Notes under the pieces: generated by a model
Seen by the model: only the letters and a program-made list of their open reading frames with translations
Told to the model about the DNA's origin: nothing
Database searches by the model: none
Shown here: positions 36,692-49,749 of the stretch, piece after piece
Position numbering within the stretch: position 1 is the stretch's first letter
Layout of the letters: each line of letters opens with the position of its first letter
Source of the DNA: Rusavskia elegans
Taxonomy: Eukaryota > Ascomycota > Lecanoromycetes > Teloschistales > Teloschistaceae
Length of the DNA: 64,000 bases
Assembly (NCBI GenBank): GCA_011316305.1
Contig: SAUG01000056.1
Location: forward strand, 1 to 64,000
Direction of reading: 5' to 3'
Translations under genes and position numbers: made by a program

Positions 36692-37723
36692 TAGACTGGC
36701 CGTCGGATCGGATTTCGAATCTAAATTAACTAACTCGATCCGATTTGAATTAAATTAAAAATAGTTCGATATAATTCGAATTAGATCGGATTAGTCTAGG
36801 ATTCGATCCGATTTAAATTTAAATCGAATCCAGATTTTCGGATTCGACTCGCTAAAATTGCTAAAATCACTTTTTCCATATTATAATATTAAAAAATCTC
36901 CGTTTTTACTATACGGATACGTTAATAGTTTAAATACTATTTAGATAGACGGCGATTTCTTACTACTAAATAGTAAATGAATATTAAATTAATATTTATA
37001 TATCTATATTATCTTTGTCCATTACTTATTATTTTAATATAAATCGTATTAATTTTAAATATTTAATCTTTAAATTAGTTTTCGTTATTTTATTTTTTAG
37101 ATCGATACGTCTAACGAGGTTCTTTTCGACGTATTCTTTCTAAATAAAATCTACTTTAGCTAGTCTATAAAAATCTTTCTTTCTTTATCTATTAACTATT
37201 ATAGTAAACATTTAATATAATATATACCGTATTATATTACTCGTCGTTCTATCTATTATTTTATATAATCGTATTTATAATACGTAATAGTAAGACTAAT
37301 AATATATTTAAGTAATATAATAAACTATATAATAGCGCTTTAAAATATTCTAACACGTAAATATATTACGAAATCGACGTATAAAAATCTAGAAAAGACT
37401 AGAGATAATAGAATCGGATAAAAAAAAAATCCCTTAGTAAAATAGTAGAAAGAATATAATAGAATAATATTTTCTAAATTATCCAGCTGGTTATATATCG
37501 ATAGAAATGTAAATATAAATTTAATACTATAACTTTTCGAAATATCAGTCGCTATTTGAAAGATTTCGAAAATCTGATTCTAAAAGTACTATCTACTAGA
37601 CTATATCGTAAAATCTTCGAAAATATCGCTATAGAAGTTAATTCGACCTGGATTATTAGAATATAAAATACGATATTAGAGATTTTATAAAGTTCTATAG
37701 AAATATATATTATTATTTTTCTA

Positions 37724-38151
37724 GGCCTGAATGGCGCAGTGGAAACGCTGCGTGACCTGGCGGTCTAACGGATCTAGCGCTCCTTTTCGGAATTAGCGGA
37801 ATTAATCCGGCAGGTCGGGGGTTCGAATCTCTCGAAGGCCTACTAATACTTAAGTTTTTTCTATCGACTAAGTCGATTTTTATATAGAATCTTTATATAG
37901 AAGGTTTATTTAGTAGATCGTTTCGTATTTATATAAATCGATCGAATTAGAATTAAGTTTTAAAAAGGTTAAATAGATTACGGTTTCCCTCTAGGTTTTA
38001 GTCTAGATCTAGTTCCTTCGGGAATCCTAAATTAAATTCGCGGTAAAATATTTAAGTATTAAATAATTACGTAATCTAATCGGTTAGTACCTCTAGTATT
38101 AATTCGTAAAAGACAATCAAAAATCCGAATGATTTATCGCGTATATATATA
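37724..38151 (+). mobile_element. tRNA-derived SINE, copy 4 (best preserved promoter)
   Basis: 428 bp. A box tggcgcagtgg at 37732..37742 and B box ggttcgaatc at 37820..37829 both match RNA polymerase III consensus. The head can form an acceptor-like stem between ggcct and aggcc at about 37836..37840. A perfect 13-bp duplication, tattatttttcta, lies at 37711..37723 and 38152..38164. Confidence 0.92.
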
Positions 38152-38368
38152 TATTATTTTTCTAGAAAATAAATATATTATTTTATTATAATACGATTTA
38201 TATACGACTATAACTATATTATATTAATATTTGGATTGTAATCATCTACGTTAAACGAATTACTATCTAAATTATAAACTTTTCTTTTTTAAAAAACTTA
38301 TAAAGAATTTAGAAATTTTACTAAAAAATAATAAACTAGTTAATTATCCAATTTTATATAATTAAAAA

Positions 38369-39324
38369 CTCTTTTAGAAAGTTTTTATTTAGAGTCGTAT
38401 TAAATTTATATATATATATATATATTTTATCAATTTTATATACGGTAACGATTATTATATTCACGTATAAAGAAACTTTTACAGCTAAAAGTATATTTAA
38501 TAGGTAAAAATGATTTACAACGTAATTAATTACTTCTATTTAGCTATTTTCTTCTTTATTCGCGATTACGAATGGTCTACTATATTTAAATACTATATAT
38601 CCAAATCTTTTTCGACGTTATATATAATTATTAGCTTTTAATATTTTCGCTATATCTATCTACTATAATATAAAGTAATTATCTATATCTGTCGCCTTGG
38701 CTATATTTATCGTTAAATCTATATCTAAATATTCTATTAAACTATTAAAGTATTCTTTAGTCTATATAGTTTTAAAAGAGTTGCTAGATAGTATACTAGC
38801 TACTACGGCTAAAAACTTTACCCGGTCGATTAGATTAAAAGAAAGTAGAGAGGTCGGATAACGTATTTTAAAGATAGTAAAAACGAGATTTTTATCGACG
38901 TCGAAATTGATTATTCTAGCTATAATAAAGTAGTCGATAACCGTACGGATAAATATAGTTATTATAGATATACTATTGTCTGGTTTAGTTTATAGCTATA
39001 GCTATTACGGGAATATATACGTACGTAAAAGCTTTAAGATATTATAGAACTTATATTACTAATAAAAGAAAAAAAAGAAAAAGCGATAACTACGAGGAAT
39101 ATTTTTCTATATAAATTCCTACGTTAAATTATCGGTAGAATGATATATTATATTACTAAATTAAATTAAAATAAAATTCTATAGAACTGTTATTTACGTT
39201 AACTAAACTAGAATATAAATTCCACTACTATATATTTAATATTGATTTACTAACGTTTGATTTGCTTACCGAACCACTGGTTTATCGGATACTAAAATCG
39301 AAACAAATTAATTAAATAAATAAA
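38369..39324 (-). mobile_element. R retroposon copy 6
   Basis: 956 bp in reverse orientation, flanked by a perfect 12-bp duplication, tataattaaaaa, at 38357..38368 and 39325..39336. 5' landmark cgaaccactggtttatcgg near the right end. ORF broken. Confidence 0.85.
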
Positions 39325-39705
39325 TATAATTAAAAAAATCGAGAAAAAATATATAGTTTAAAAATTTTTAAAAAAAAATTGATATAAATTACGGCCGTTA
39401 AACTAGCTAGTATTAAATAAAATATATTACCGTTATATTTGACCTAAATTATATATTATAATGGTTTTTATATATCTAATAAAATAATCGTTTGTAAAAG
39501 TTATTATATTCGAAAATCTAATATAATTTTAAATCGAATTAAATTAGATTTCTATTAGTTTCTATTTTAGAATTCGATTCAATTTTCGATTTTAATATTA
39601 GAATTCGATTCGACCTATTTAACGGGTCGGATTAGTTCGATCTACTAAAATTTAAATTATACATTCGATAATTTAATAAAATTCCGACACGAAATGATCA
39701 ATCTA

Positions 39706-40012
39706 TCTATATACTATAATATAGGAATATTTATAAATAAATTATATTCTTTTTTATTATTTTTATATATTATCTTCCGGTTTTTTTATAGTATAATTTA
39801 ATATTTTAATAATCTATTTTAAAAAATCGTCGACTTTTTTTAGTACTAATAAACTTTTTATAATTATATTAAAATCTTTGTTGTAATTTTTCTTTTTTTT
39901 TAAATACTATTTTGCAGTCTTCTAAATTAATAATTAAAAATAGAAAAAAAAAAATACAAAGAAACAATACGAAGGAAAATAAAAAAGAAATTATAAATAG
40001 ATTAAAATAAAA
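39706..40012. other. AT-rich spacer
   Basis: Nothing recognised; ends in the 5-bp target taaaa of the next retroelement. Confidence 0.5.
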
Positions 40013-40440
40013 TATTATAGAGCTATCTAGAGATCTGGTATTTCCAAGATTTGATTAGACTTATTAATATATCAATTAACGGAGGTACAACGGGTAATTA
40101 GTATAATTGATATAAAAATAAGTTAGTTTAATTACTAAAGAAGTATATAGCGATAACTAATAAACTAAATTCGAGCTATAAAGGCGTCGAGTTTAAAGTC
40201 TATATAAATAATAAAATCCTCTATTTCTTTAGGTCCTTTATTTACTAAAATAACTAAGATAAACCTTTTTTAGGTCCTTTATTTACTAAAATAGCTGAAA
40301 TAATCTTTCTTTAGGTCTTTTACTTACTAAAATAACTAAAATACTATTAATACTATTATTTTACCGAAGTGTAATAGAGAATCCGATACTATACTAAGTA
40401 CTACCGCGTTTCTAAAGGTACGCCGCCTATACTTATAATA
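40013..40440 (-). repeat. Gypsy-1 3' LTR
   Basis: 428 bp; ends tattata..ttataata (mutated TGTTATA..TATAACA type). Holds three copies of the roughly 42-bp tandem unit at about 40235..40345, two fewer than the partner LTR. Confidence 0.8.
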
Positions 40441-43400
40441 CTAGGTCCCCTCTTTAGATCTTTTATTCCGAAAAACCTTTATCCCTTCTTTTTTATAGGT
40501 AAAAGGAAAAAACTATCGATTAAAAAATATCGTAAAAAAGTTCTATTACTAGATATTAGTATATTAGCTATACGTTTTTATCGAAATTATATCTAGTTAG
40601 AAAAATATTATCGTATTAATAGAAGTTCCGAGAAATATATCGAGTATATAAAATAAGTATATCTTTATATTTTTACTTTATTAGATACTACGCGTTAGCG
40701 TTATCTTAAAAATAAACGGAAAAAGTTAAAGAAAGAATTATATAAAGCGTATACGAAGTAATAATATTTACTTTATTAATTAGATTATATCGAAAGAGAA
40801 CAGTATATTATAGTTAATAGAAAACTATAAAATATTAAAGAATTAGAATATAAAAATAATATCCCGGATCCGTTTTTTTCTATTAATTTAAATTCTTTTA
40901 TCGATATAGCTTCCGAGTAGATCGTCCTACCTTATAATTCCGGATAGTCGATAACTTCTCTAGCTTCTTTTAATAGAACTACTATAAAGCCTTTTAGTAA
41001 TTTACTAAATATTTTTTAGATTTCTAAATATTTTCCGAGGTTAGATAACCTTTCTATTTAATTAAATAGTTCTAATCTTCCTATTATAGAATCTTTTTAA
41101 CTATTAAGGTATCTTCTTTCTATATCTCGAAATTAAATATCTATTATAATAGTATTCCGGAGTCGGCTAATTCTAAAAGCGATATATAAAATACCGGGTA
41201 TATTCTAGTATTTTTAGATAAATTAAATTTAAAGTTTTAAAGTCCTCTGATTTTTTTAATTAAAAATAGTCCGACTTTAATATAGTTAAGTTTCTTACTT
41301 AGAATCTTTATTTTTAAGTTCTTTATAAAAAGGTATACTTTATTCCTTTTTTTTAGCTAAAGTACTATTTTATATCTTTTATTATAATAGTTACTCGATT
41401 ATTTCTATATTTTTAGAATATTTCTGTAGATTTTTTTCTAGATATTAATTTTTTATATTACTAATTCCGCTAACTTATATAGTAGCGGATATCTAAATAA
41501 ATTAGAATTTTTCCTATTATCGGTATAGAACGGTATTTTTTTTATTATATTTAATTCCTTTATATTAAATATTAAGTATACTATTAATAAAAGTAAAATT
41601 TAATTATTATAAACGTCGTTAATATAATATTTTAGATATTATTCTAAAGTTTAATTAATATATTCTATCTATCTATCTATTATCGGGTAGAAAGCTATTA
41701 ATATTTTTAGCTTAATATTAAATAAAGAAATTAGGGCTTTCTAATAATTCGAAATAAAAAGTTTATTTCTATTATTTATTAATACTTCTAGTAGTCCGTA
41801 GTATCGAAATAATCGATTTAGAATAATAAATCTAAGTTATTCTACTATAAAATCCTTTTATAATAAGATTATATAGATATATTTAGTAAGTCTATCTATA
41901 ATATTAAATATTAAATTATATTCTATATTTATTATCGGGTCTTTCGATTTTCGAAATTTAATAATAAAATCTATTATAATTTCTTTCTATAGTAGATTCG
42001 GTAGTTTTCAATACTAAATCTATTTATAACGAATATATATAGTATATTTATTTTACTAATAACTAAAATATTTTTTAATATATATCTCGATACGATATTT
42101 TATATTAGGAAACTAATAATATTATTATAAAAGTTATATTATCTTTATTATATCTAAATACCTCTATAGTATTCTATCGTACTACTTTTTAATATATTTA
42201 TCGGTTTTATTATCTATTACTTTTAGTTTTCCTTTTTTTATAGGAAATTATTTCTAATCGTCTCTAAATAAATATATAGTATTATATTAAACTTATACTA
42301 ATTTACTAATAGTAATCTATCTTTATTACTTTTAAAGATACTATTATTAAAAACTTTCTTTATTTTTATATAATCGCTTTGTCGATTTAAAATATCTATT
42401 TTTCTATTTTCTTTATCTAGAATATAGTATATTTTAAATTTATATTACCCGAAGAATTTAGACTATTATATTTACTTTCTATTAAATTATTTCATTATTA
42501 TTAAGTATAGAAGATTCTTATAGTCTATAAAAATTATTAATTCTAGTAATCCTTTAATATATATTGTCTATTATTCTACTATAGCTACTATAACTAGTAG
42601 TTTTTTATTATAGATATTATAGGTTTTTTCCGCTAGTAATAATTTTCTTAATATATATACTATTAGATACTACTGACTATTATATTATTATAGAAGATAG
42701 ATATCTATTACTAGATCTAATAAATACGTTTCTATTTATAATAGTTTCTTTAAATTAAATATTTCGAAAACTAGGTTTTTTATATATTTTCTTTTAAAAT
42801 CCTTAAATATTTACTATTTCTTTTCTCCCTAATACTATTCTATAGTATTTTTTATTAAAGCTATTAGAATAAAAATTCTTTTAAAATAGTTTTTTATAAA
42901 CTTTCGATTATAGTTTATAAATTCGAAGAAGTTCTAGACTTTTTTAATATTTATTAGTATCCTCTATTCTATAATAGCTTTTAGTTTATTAGAATTAATA
43001 CGTAATTTATATTATTTTATAATAAATCCGAAAAAGTCGATTTCTTTTTTATAGAATTTATACTTTTCTAGTTTAAAGCGTAAATTCTTCCCTTTTAGAT
43101 ATTTAAAAACTTTACTAATATATTATTTATATTCTTCGAGTATTTTAGAAAAAACGAGAATATTATTAAAGTAGGCGATAATAAATATATCTAGATATTT
43201 TTTAAATATATTATTAATTATATTTTAATAGATTATCGGAATATTCGTAAATCTAAATAATATAACTATATATTTATAATAACCGTACTATATATAGAAA
43301 GCTATTTTCTATTTTTTTCCAGTTTTTATTTAAATAGAATTATATACTTTTTAAAAGTCGAGTTTCGTAAAATATTGTATTCTATAAAATCTGTTTTAAA

Positions 43401-44730
43401 ACTTATTAATACTAGATAGTAGATATCGGTTTTTAATTATAATATCGTTTAGCTTTCGGTAATCGATATATAAACGGAATATTCCGTCTTTTTTAAATAT
43501 AAAGAAGATCGGATATCCTACCGGTAATTAAAATTTTCTAATAAATTCCTTCTTTCTTATATTTTCGTCCAGGTATTTATAGAATATCTAAAGTTCGATT
43601 ATAGATAATAGATAAATAGATCTAAATATAGATTATTTACCTGGTTTAAATCTAATTTTATAGTTCTACGGTTAGTATTTATATAGTATTATTATAGTTA
43701 GCTCTTCCCGAAGTAAATATATCTAATTTTTATATTTATCTAAAATCCTTTCTAATAGATTTTCTTTCTTATTAGATAATACAGGGTTCTCGAAAGGTTT
43801 ATAATTTTCCTTTCTATCTCTATTTTATTAATCTAGCTAGCTTCTACTAGTATCTAATAAGTCGGACCTAAATAATTTTTAGTCGTTCTTTTTCGAGGCT
43901 ATAAATTCGCGTTTTATATTCTACTTTTTATCTATCTAAAAATACTATTTTAGTATAAACTAGATACTTCTTATATAGAAGTATTATTTAAAGCTAAATA
44001 CTTTTTTTTTCTAGTCTATTACTAGATTATAATCTTTTAACTAAAAAAATTTAAATATAATTTCGTAGCTAGCTATCTAAATAATATCGAACTAAAATTT
44101 TTTTTAGTATTAGTTAATTATTATTTAAAACGGTATCGTTTTTTTATAACCTTTTTATCTCTATTTAGTATTTTATATCTTTTAATAATTATTAAATTAT
44201 ATAGCTCTTATTTTTTAGTTTAAAAGAATCTTTTTTTTTAACTAAATCTTCTAATATAAAATTTCCCGTTACGTTTAAATTAATAAATATTTTAACTTTC
44301 TATAGTCCGTTATTAGTTTCGATAATTATTTTAATTTCGAATATATATATATAGCTAGCTAAATTTAGTTATTCTTTTCGGGCTATAAAATTATATATTT
44401 ATTATATATCTATTATTATAAAATTTTATTTTTTCCCGAATCTTTATTTATATTTTCGTATTTTTTATTTTTATAATCGGCTTATAAAATATATATATAG
44501 AACTTCTAATTAAAATTTCTATATCTTTTTTATTATTTTTTCTAGTATTCGTATCTACTATTTATATTATATCTAGAATAGTTATAAATATTATAATTTC
44601 CGACTTCGATAGGTATTACTAGAACGCGTCGGTATAGCTTTAATAGGTACTATCCGGTTTTTTTCTTTTCTAATTTATAGATCCCGTAGTTATTATTATA
44701 GTAGGCGGTCTAATTAAATAGTATATATTA

Positions 44731-45728
44731 TTGTTTTATTTATTTTTTTAATATCCGGTCAACCGTCGGTTCCGTAAGTAATTTACTTTAGTCTTGGTAC
44801 GCTAGTATTGGATATACGATATAAAAACTAGTACCCTAGTCTAATTAACTTAAACTAAAAAACTATATAAAATTAACTCGAATCTATTCCGTAATACGCT
44901 CGTAGTATAAATTCCTATAGTTTACTTAAAATATAACGTAGTAGAATTTCCGTATATATATATACCTTATAGTCGCTTTTTCTTCGTCTTCTTTTACTAG
45001 TACCTGTAATTACTACGGACTGACTTAATTTATACTATCGTATCTAACGTACGTATCTTCCGTAACAGTCCAGACTGCAGGCTAATATATACAGAACCTC
45101 TACTAATAATACTATAAATACGATTATATCTTTCTAATTAGAAGAAATAGAACTCGAAATTACTAAATTTAAGCTACTCGATAATATCGACCGAGTCCTT
45201 GCTAGTCCGCCTATAACGGACTTTAAATCCCGAAATCCGTCGGTTTTAACTATAATATTAAAGTCTTATATTCCGAATCCGCCGGAGCTATACGGTCTTA
45301 GCGACCGTATTAAATTTCTAGCAGAGGCTTTTATTCTGCTAGATATCGAGCTGTTAGTCGTCGAGTATCTAGATAGGTTAGCAGGACGTCTCGATTCGAG
45401 TACGACCGTAGACGAAGACGAAGTAACGAGGGTAAAAAATAGTATTACCGCCTGGCAGATAGTCCTGAAAGCTATATTAGTAGCTTATAATCGTACGTAT
45501 TTCGAAGTAGTATAAAGAAATCTTGGATAGGGGAGAAATAGTAATTAAATAGAGGATATAATAGAATAAAAACGATTAACTGCGCTGTAAACCTTGCTTG
45601 ACTTTTAACTGCGAAAATTCTTTGCTATATAAAGAATCATTATTGTTACCGTATAAAAACTACGGTAATAAAACGTATATATATAATAATTCAATTATAA
45701 CCCCGGGCAGGAGCTTTACAAGGAGAAA
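44731..45728 (+). mobile_element. R retroposon copy 7, diverged subfamily, nested in Gypsy-1
   Basis: 998 bp in plus orientation, opposite to its host. Flanked by a 12-bp duplication, tagtatatatta (44719..44730) and taatatatatta (45729..45740), one G/A apart. The homologous site in Gypsy-2, near 60363..60395, is empty and has a single copy of the target. End landmarks (atccggtcaaccgtcggttccg; aactgcgctgtaaaccttgc) match the other copies, but the body is diverged. It keeps an open frame (45138..45515). Confidence 0.88.
45138..45515 (+). CDS. R-family small protein, open 125-codon frame
   Basis: Uninterrupted frame of 125 codons ending at TAA 45513..45515, inside R copy 7. It has no ATG: the upstream codon at 45135 is TAA, which may be a mutated CAA, so the real N-terminus lies further up and the frame as it stands is probably not translated. 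The product is hydrophilic and helical with no recognised domain. Segments PPELYGLSDRIKFLAEAF and EYLDRLAGRLDSSTTV align with PPFSLIDRVKLLAIVAS and EYLNSLAERLGTGYTI of copy 8. That two diverged copies keep the same protein pattern suggests past selection on it. No Cys/His knuckle, DDE or RT motif is seen. A Gag-like or RNA-binding role for a retroposon is only a guess. Confidence 0.5.
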   Translation, partial: LEEIELEITKFKLLDNIDRVLASPPITDFKSRNPSVLTIILKSYIPNPPELYGLSDRIKFLAEAFILLDIELLVVEYLDRLAGRLDSSTTVDEDEVTRVKNSITAWQIVLKAILVAYNRTYFEVV

Positions 45729-47183
45729 TAATATATATTAGTTTTCTATTATTATATTTTTCTATTATAATATCGATTTAGAAATAATTTTATTTTTAGA
45801 AATATTACTTCCTAGTTTTTTTTCTAATATATTAATAATATTATCTAGTTTTTACTCCTACTAGTTAATTTATAGATACTCGTCGTTAATATATATTTTA
45901 AAAATAATCTTAAACCCTTTATAGATTACTATAAATCCTTTTTTTATTAATTCGGGATCGTATATTTTTCTAGGATAAGGAATTTTTAATCTCGTTTATT
46001 AAATATCCTCTATTACGGATATCTATCTAGAGGTAGCTTTTTTCCTAGTTAGTTCTATTAATATTTATAACGAAGTATTATCTATTATAGCTTCCTATAA
46101 TATTTTATTATTTATTAAAAATTTAAATTTTTTATTTAAACTAGTTTTCTAAGGTTTAAAATTACTATCGTCGTTTCCTAAAATTATTTTTTACTAGTTT
46201 TTAGAATCCTTTTTTAATATAGCGTTGAACTATCGTTATTATATTTTATTTAATTAATACTTTTTTATAAAATAGTCTAGTTTATTATAGTTATAGTATA
46301 TTTTAGGATTTTTATTTCTTTTACTATTTCTAGAGTTTTTTTATTTATATTACTATTAAATAGAGTTTAGTTCTATTAATATAGGTCTATAGTAGCTATC
46401 TTCGGACTATTTTTTACTTAAGTATTATCTTTTATAGGGCTATTTCGAATAATATTTCATATTACTTTATAGTCTACTATTATAGTATTTCTCTATATCT
46501 CTTTTATATAATTTATTATCGAAGTCGATAGATATTTTAAATAAAATTATCTAGTATATTATAGGCTCGACTATTATATATAAGTTTATCTTTTACTCGC
46601 TTTTTAAATCCTTATTTAAATATTATATATAGAGCGTTATCGTTTTACTTTATTTTTAATATCTATTCCTTAAATTATATAGTACAGTTAGATACTATAT
46701 TCTTTTACTAAAGGTATTAAATAAACTATTTAGTAGTTTAAATTTCGTTCGAAATTCTAAAAATCTTATAAATAGTTCTTTTAAATTTTACGAACTATAT
46801 AAAATAATAGTTATTTTTTTTATTATCGTCTATATATTAGTAAAGGATAGATTTTATCTAGTACTATATTCGTCTTTATAAATAAAATATAGTAAAAAGT
46901 ATCTTCTTTTTTTTAGATATAGAATAGAATATAAAGTATATATCTAGTAATATAAGCCAGTCTTTTATTTTATTATAATCTCTATAATATTCGTCGGGTT
47001 TATTAATTTTAATACTATAATATCGATAGTTAGTAGTAGGAATACTAACCTCCTTATTACTACTATTATCTTTTATCTAGACCTTCTTCTCTTTAGATTA
47101 GAACTAGTTAGCTATAAAGTTGGAATTATTTAGGATAGAAATTTAACGTTAACCTGCGACAGATATCCTAAAGGTATTTAAAA

Positions 47184-47693
47184 TATTATAGAACTATTTA
47201 AAAGTCTAATATCTCGAAAGTTTAGTTAAATTTATTAGTTCATCTATAAACAGAGATATAACGGGTAATTACTTTAGTTAATATAAAAATAAATAAATTT
47301 AATTACTAAAATAGTATATAGCGATAATTAATAAATTAAATACGAACTATAAAAGCGTCGATCTCAAGGTCTATATAAATAATAAGTTTTTCTATTTCCT
47401 TAAATCTTTTATTTACTAAAATAATTAAGATAATTTTTCTTTAGATCCTTTATTTACTAAAATAACTAAAATAACCTTTCCCTAGATTCTTTATTTACTA
47501 AAATAACTAAGATAACCTCTCTTTAAATCCTTTATTTATTAAAATTATTAAGATAACCTTTTCTTAGGTTCTTTATTTATTAAAATAACTAAAATACTAT
47601 TAGTACTATTATTTTACCGAAATATAATAGAGAATCCGATACTATACTAAGTATTACCGCGTTTTTAAAAGCACGCCGCCTGTGCTTATAATA
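47184..47693 (-). repeat. Gypsy-1 5' LTR with expanded tandem units
   Basis: 510 bp; homologous to 40013..40440 but with five copies of the roughly 42-bp unit at about 47400..47605, explaining the length difference. The sequence beside it inside the element (aatacctttaggatatctg on the minus strand) is shared with Gypsy-2 at the same place and probably includes the primer-binding site. Confidence 0.8.
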
Positions 47694-48925
47694 TAAAAAC
47701 GATCGCGAAAACGAAAAAGATTTAGATATATATACTCGAAGACGAAGGGAAAAAAAATAGATTTTTTTCCGAATATTTTTAAAAAAAAATTCGTTGGATT
47801 TTAGAAAATTTACTGTTTTATTATTCCGAAAAGTTAAATTATATATATATAATGCAAGGCGTAGAAATAATAGAAATAAAGTTAGATATCGAGCAAATTT
47901 TAGTAGCCGTAGTTTCAAGCGCAAGTCGCGTGGAAGCCGTTTAATATCATACGTTTAAAACGCGAATTATAGAAAAATTAATTGGATATTCCGATTACCT
48001 ACGTATAAATTGCGCTCGGAATAGCACGGACGATGGTTTTAACTTAGAAGAAAATTGATAAACTGTTATTATTGAATATTTAAGAAATTACGGTTAAAAA
48101 ATAGAACTTTTAGAAATAATATTACGATTGAAAAAAACTTTTAACTATTAATTATATATTTATAAAAGATTTCCTGTAATAATCCGTAGATTTCAATTTT
48201 GAAACGCCAAATCCAACTAGATCCAAAACGTTCAATTTAACGTTTTAAAGCCGATATTTATCCGAAAATCACGTGAATATTTTTGATCCGAAAAATATAT
48301 AGTACGTTTTATACTATTCTACGTTCTATCGATACAATAAAATAGATTGACCGACCGCGAAATCGGTAAACAAACTTGCTGTAGATGGTAATTTCTTTAT
48401 ATCTCGACTGCGATTTTACCGCTATACTTTACTCCGTGCTATTAACGGAACCTTTGAATACTTTATTTCTGGCACGGGATAGATCCATCTCACGCGGCGA
48501 ACAATATCTATTTTATACGCGTGAAACGTTTCTAGTATCACGCGTCCGCCTGAACTTTTACTATTATAATTACGCTAAATTCGCTTTTAATCTAGACTTT
48601 TTCGGAAAAATTTTCTAAACTTTTCTATAATATCGATCAATAGATAGCTAATATCTTTTTAGAATGATAAAGAAATAGTAATAGTAATAGTAGAAAGAAT
48701 TCGAATAGTAAAAAGGATTTTTTTCTGCAAACGTTGGTACGGAATTAAATATAGAATTTTTATAGAATTAATTCTATTCTAAAGATATTTTTAATTATTT
48801 TTAATTATCTTAAGTATTAAAATATTTTCTATAATCGAGATAAATAATATTAAAAAATGATTATTAATTTAATTTTCGTCGCGTATAATAAATTTTTTTT
48901 AGATTTAATAGTATAGAGATAGAAC
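47694..48925. other. AT-rich region with moderately preserved patches
   Basis: Less AT-shifted than its surroundings, notably 47940..48050 and 48180..48600, which suggests single-copy DNA that escaped most RIP. Open frames at 47589..47924 (minus) and 48385..48618 (plus) have no recognisable domain and compositions typical of chance; the first also overlaps an LTR. No gene called. Confidence 0.45.
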
Positions 48926-49741
48926 TAAACTGGCCGTCGAATCGAATTTTATTTAAAATTCGATCCGATTCGGTTCCGGATTAAATTCGGATTTCCGGAT
49001 TCGACTCGTTGAAACTAGATTGGCCGTCGGGTCGGGTTTCGAACCCGAGTTAGCTAACCCGACCCGACCCGAGTCGAGTTAGACTAAAATATAACCCGAT
49101 CCGATCGGATTTCGGATCCTAAATCGTAATCCGATCCGATCTACTAAAACTAGATCTTGGCGTTAAACTATAGTATAAAAATATAAAACTAGTATAACTT
49201 TTTTACGAGTTTACTATAAAAACTCTAATTAATTGACTATACTAGCTAGAGAATTTATAGTAAAACTAAATATATCATCTGGATATATTATCTTTATTAA
49301 AATATTAAAATTTTAATATATTAAATATATAATATAATCCGGTCGGATTCGAATCGGATTACTAAAATCGGGTCGGATATCCGACGATTTGACGGAAATC
49401 CGACCCGAACCGGCTAGTCTAGTTAAAATCGCCAAATCCAAGTATAAAAATATAATTAGAGCGGAAAATTTATATCTATCTATTTAAAAAAATCTAATTT
49501 ATTATAAAATGGATTATTTAGTTAATTAATTAATTAACTATAATACTTTATTATATATAAAAGATTTAACAAATCGGAACGAATTTCTATTAGCTTCTAT
49601 TTTATAATCCGACCTAATTTTTAGATCTGATATTAGGATTCGACTCGATCTATTTAGCGGGTCGGATTAGTTTTACCCGTTAAAATTTAAATCGAATTTT
49701 TAATAATTCGACGGGAATCCGACCCGAAATAACCAGTCTAT
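48926..49741. mobile_element. hAT-type element, outer copy of a nested pair
   Basis: Left end taaactggccgtcg, right end aaataaccagtcta. Flanks gatagaac (48918..48925) and tatagaac (49742..49749) match at 7 of 8. Interrupted by the complete element 49016..49421. Outer sequence is of the same subfamily as 50727..51220. Confidence 0.8.
49016..49421. mobile_element. hAT-type MITE nested in 48926..49741
   Basis: 406 bp, tagattggccgtcgggtcgg to aaccggctagtcta. Flanks gttgaaac (49008..49015) and gttaaaat (49422..49429) differ only by two RIP-type transitions. Confidence 0.85.
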
Positions 49742-49749
49742 ATAGAACT

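Larger units (their letters stand above)
36692..39705. mobile_element. Larger hAT-like element containing a SINE and an R retroposon
   Basis: Left end tagactggccgtcggatcgg and right end atgatcaatcta match hAT termini of the window. The interior around 37260..37640 is related to 14570..15000 of the other large copy. It contains the SINE 37724..38151 and R copy 6. About 1.6 kb remains without them. Flanking 8-mers do not match, so end pairing is tentative. No transposase motif was legible. Confidence 0.45.
40013..47693 (-). mobile_element. Gypsy chromovirus (Gypsy-1), complete but RIP-inactivated
   Basis: 7.68 kb on the minus strand, bounded by LTRs 40013..40440 and 47184..47693 and by an exact 5-bp duplication, taaaa (40008..40012 and 47694..47698). 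A polypurine tract (complement of ggtcccctcttt, about 40443..40454) adjoins the left LTR, which is therefore the 3' LTR. Alignment to Gypsy-2 (58519..64000) places gag and zinc knuckle near 46.2-47.1 kb, reverse transcriptase near 43.0-43.6 kb, and integrase and chromodomain between 40.5 and 42 kb. All reading frames are full of stops. An R element is nested at 44731..45728. Confidence 0.85.

Noticed and set aside
37724..37845. Possible functional tRNA gene
   Set aside because: It has A and B boxes, but the spacing is too long, it continues into a 300-bp body shared with three other copies, and it has target duplications. It is a SINE.
47400..47605. Regularly repeated 42-bp units resembling a CRISPR array
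   Set aside because: The units are contiguous without unique spacers, lie in an LTR, and recur in other LTR copies of a eukaryotic retroelement.
47589..47924. 111-codon open frame on the minus strand
   Set aside because: It starts in degraded DNA, runs into the Gypsy-1 LTR and is low-complexity Arg/Leu/Phe/Tyr; probably chance.
48385..48618. 77-codon open frame on the plus strand
   Set aside because: Lies in a better-preserved patch, but has no recognisable domain and no sign of splicing; not enough to call a gene.
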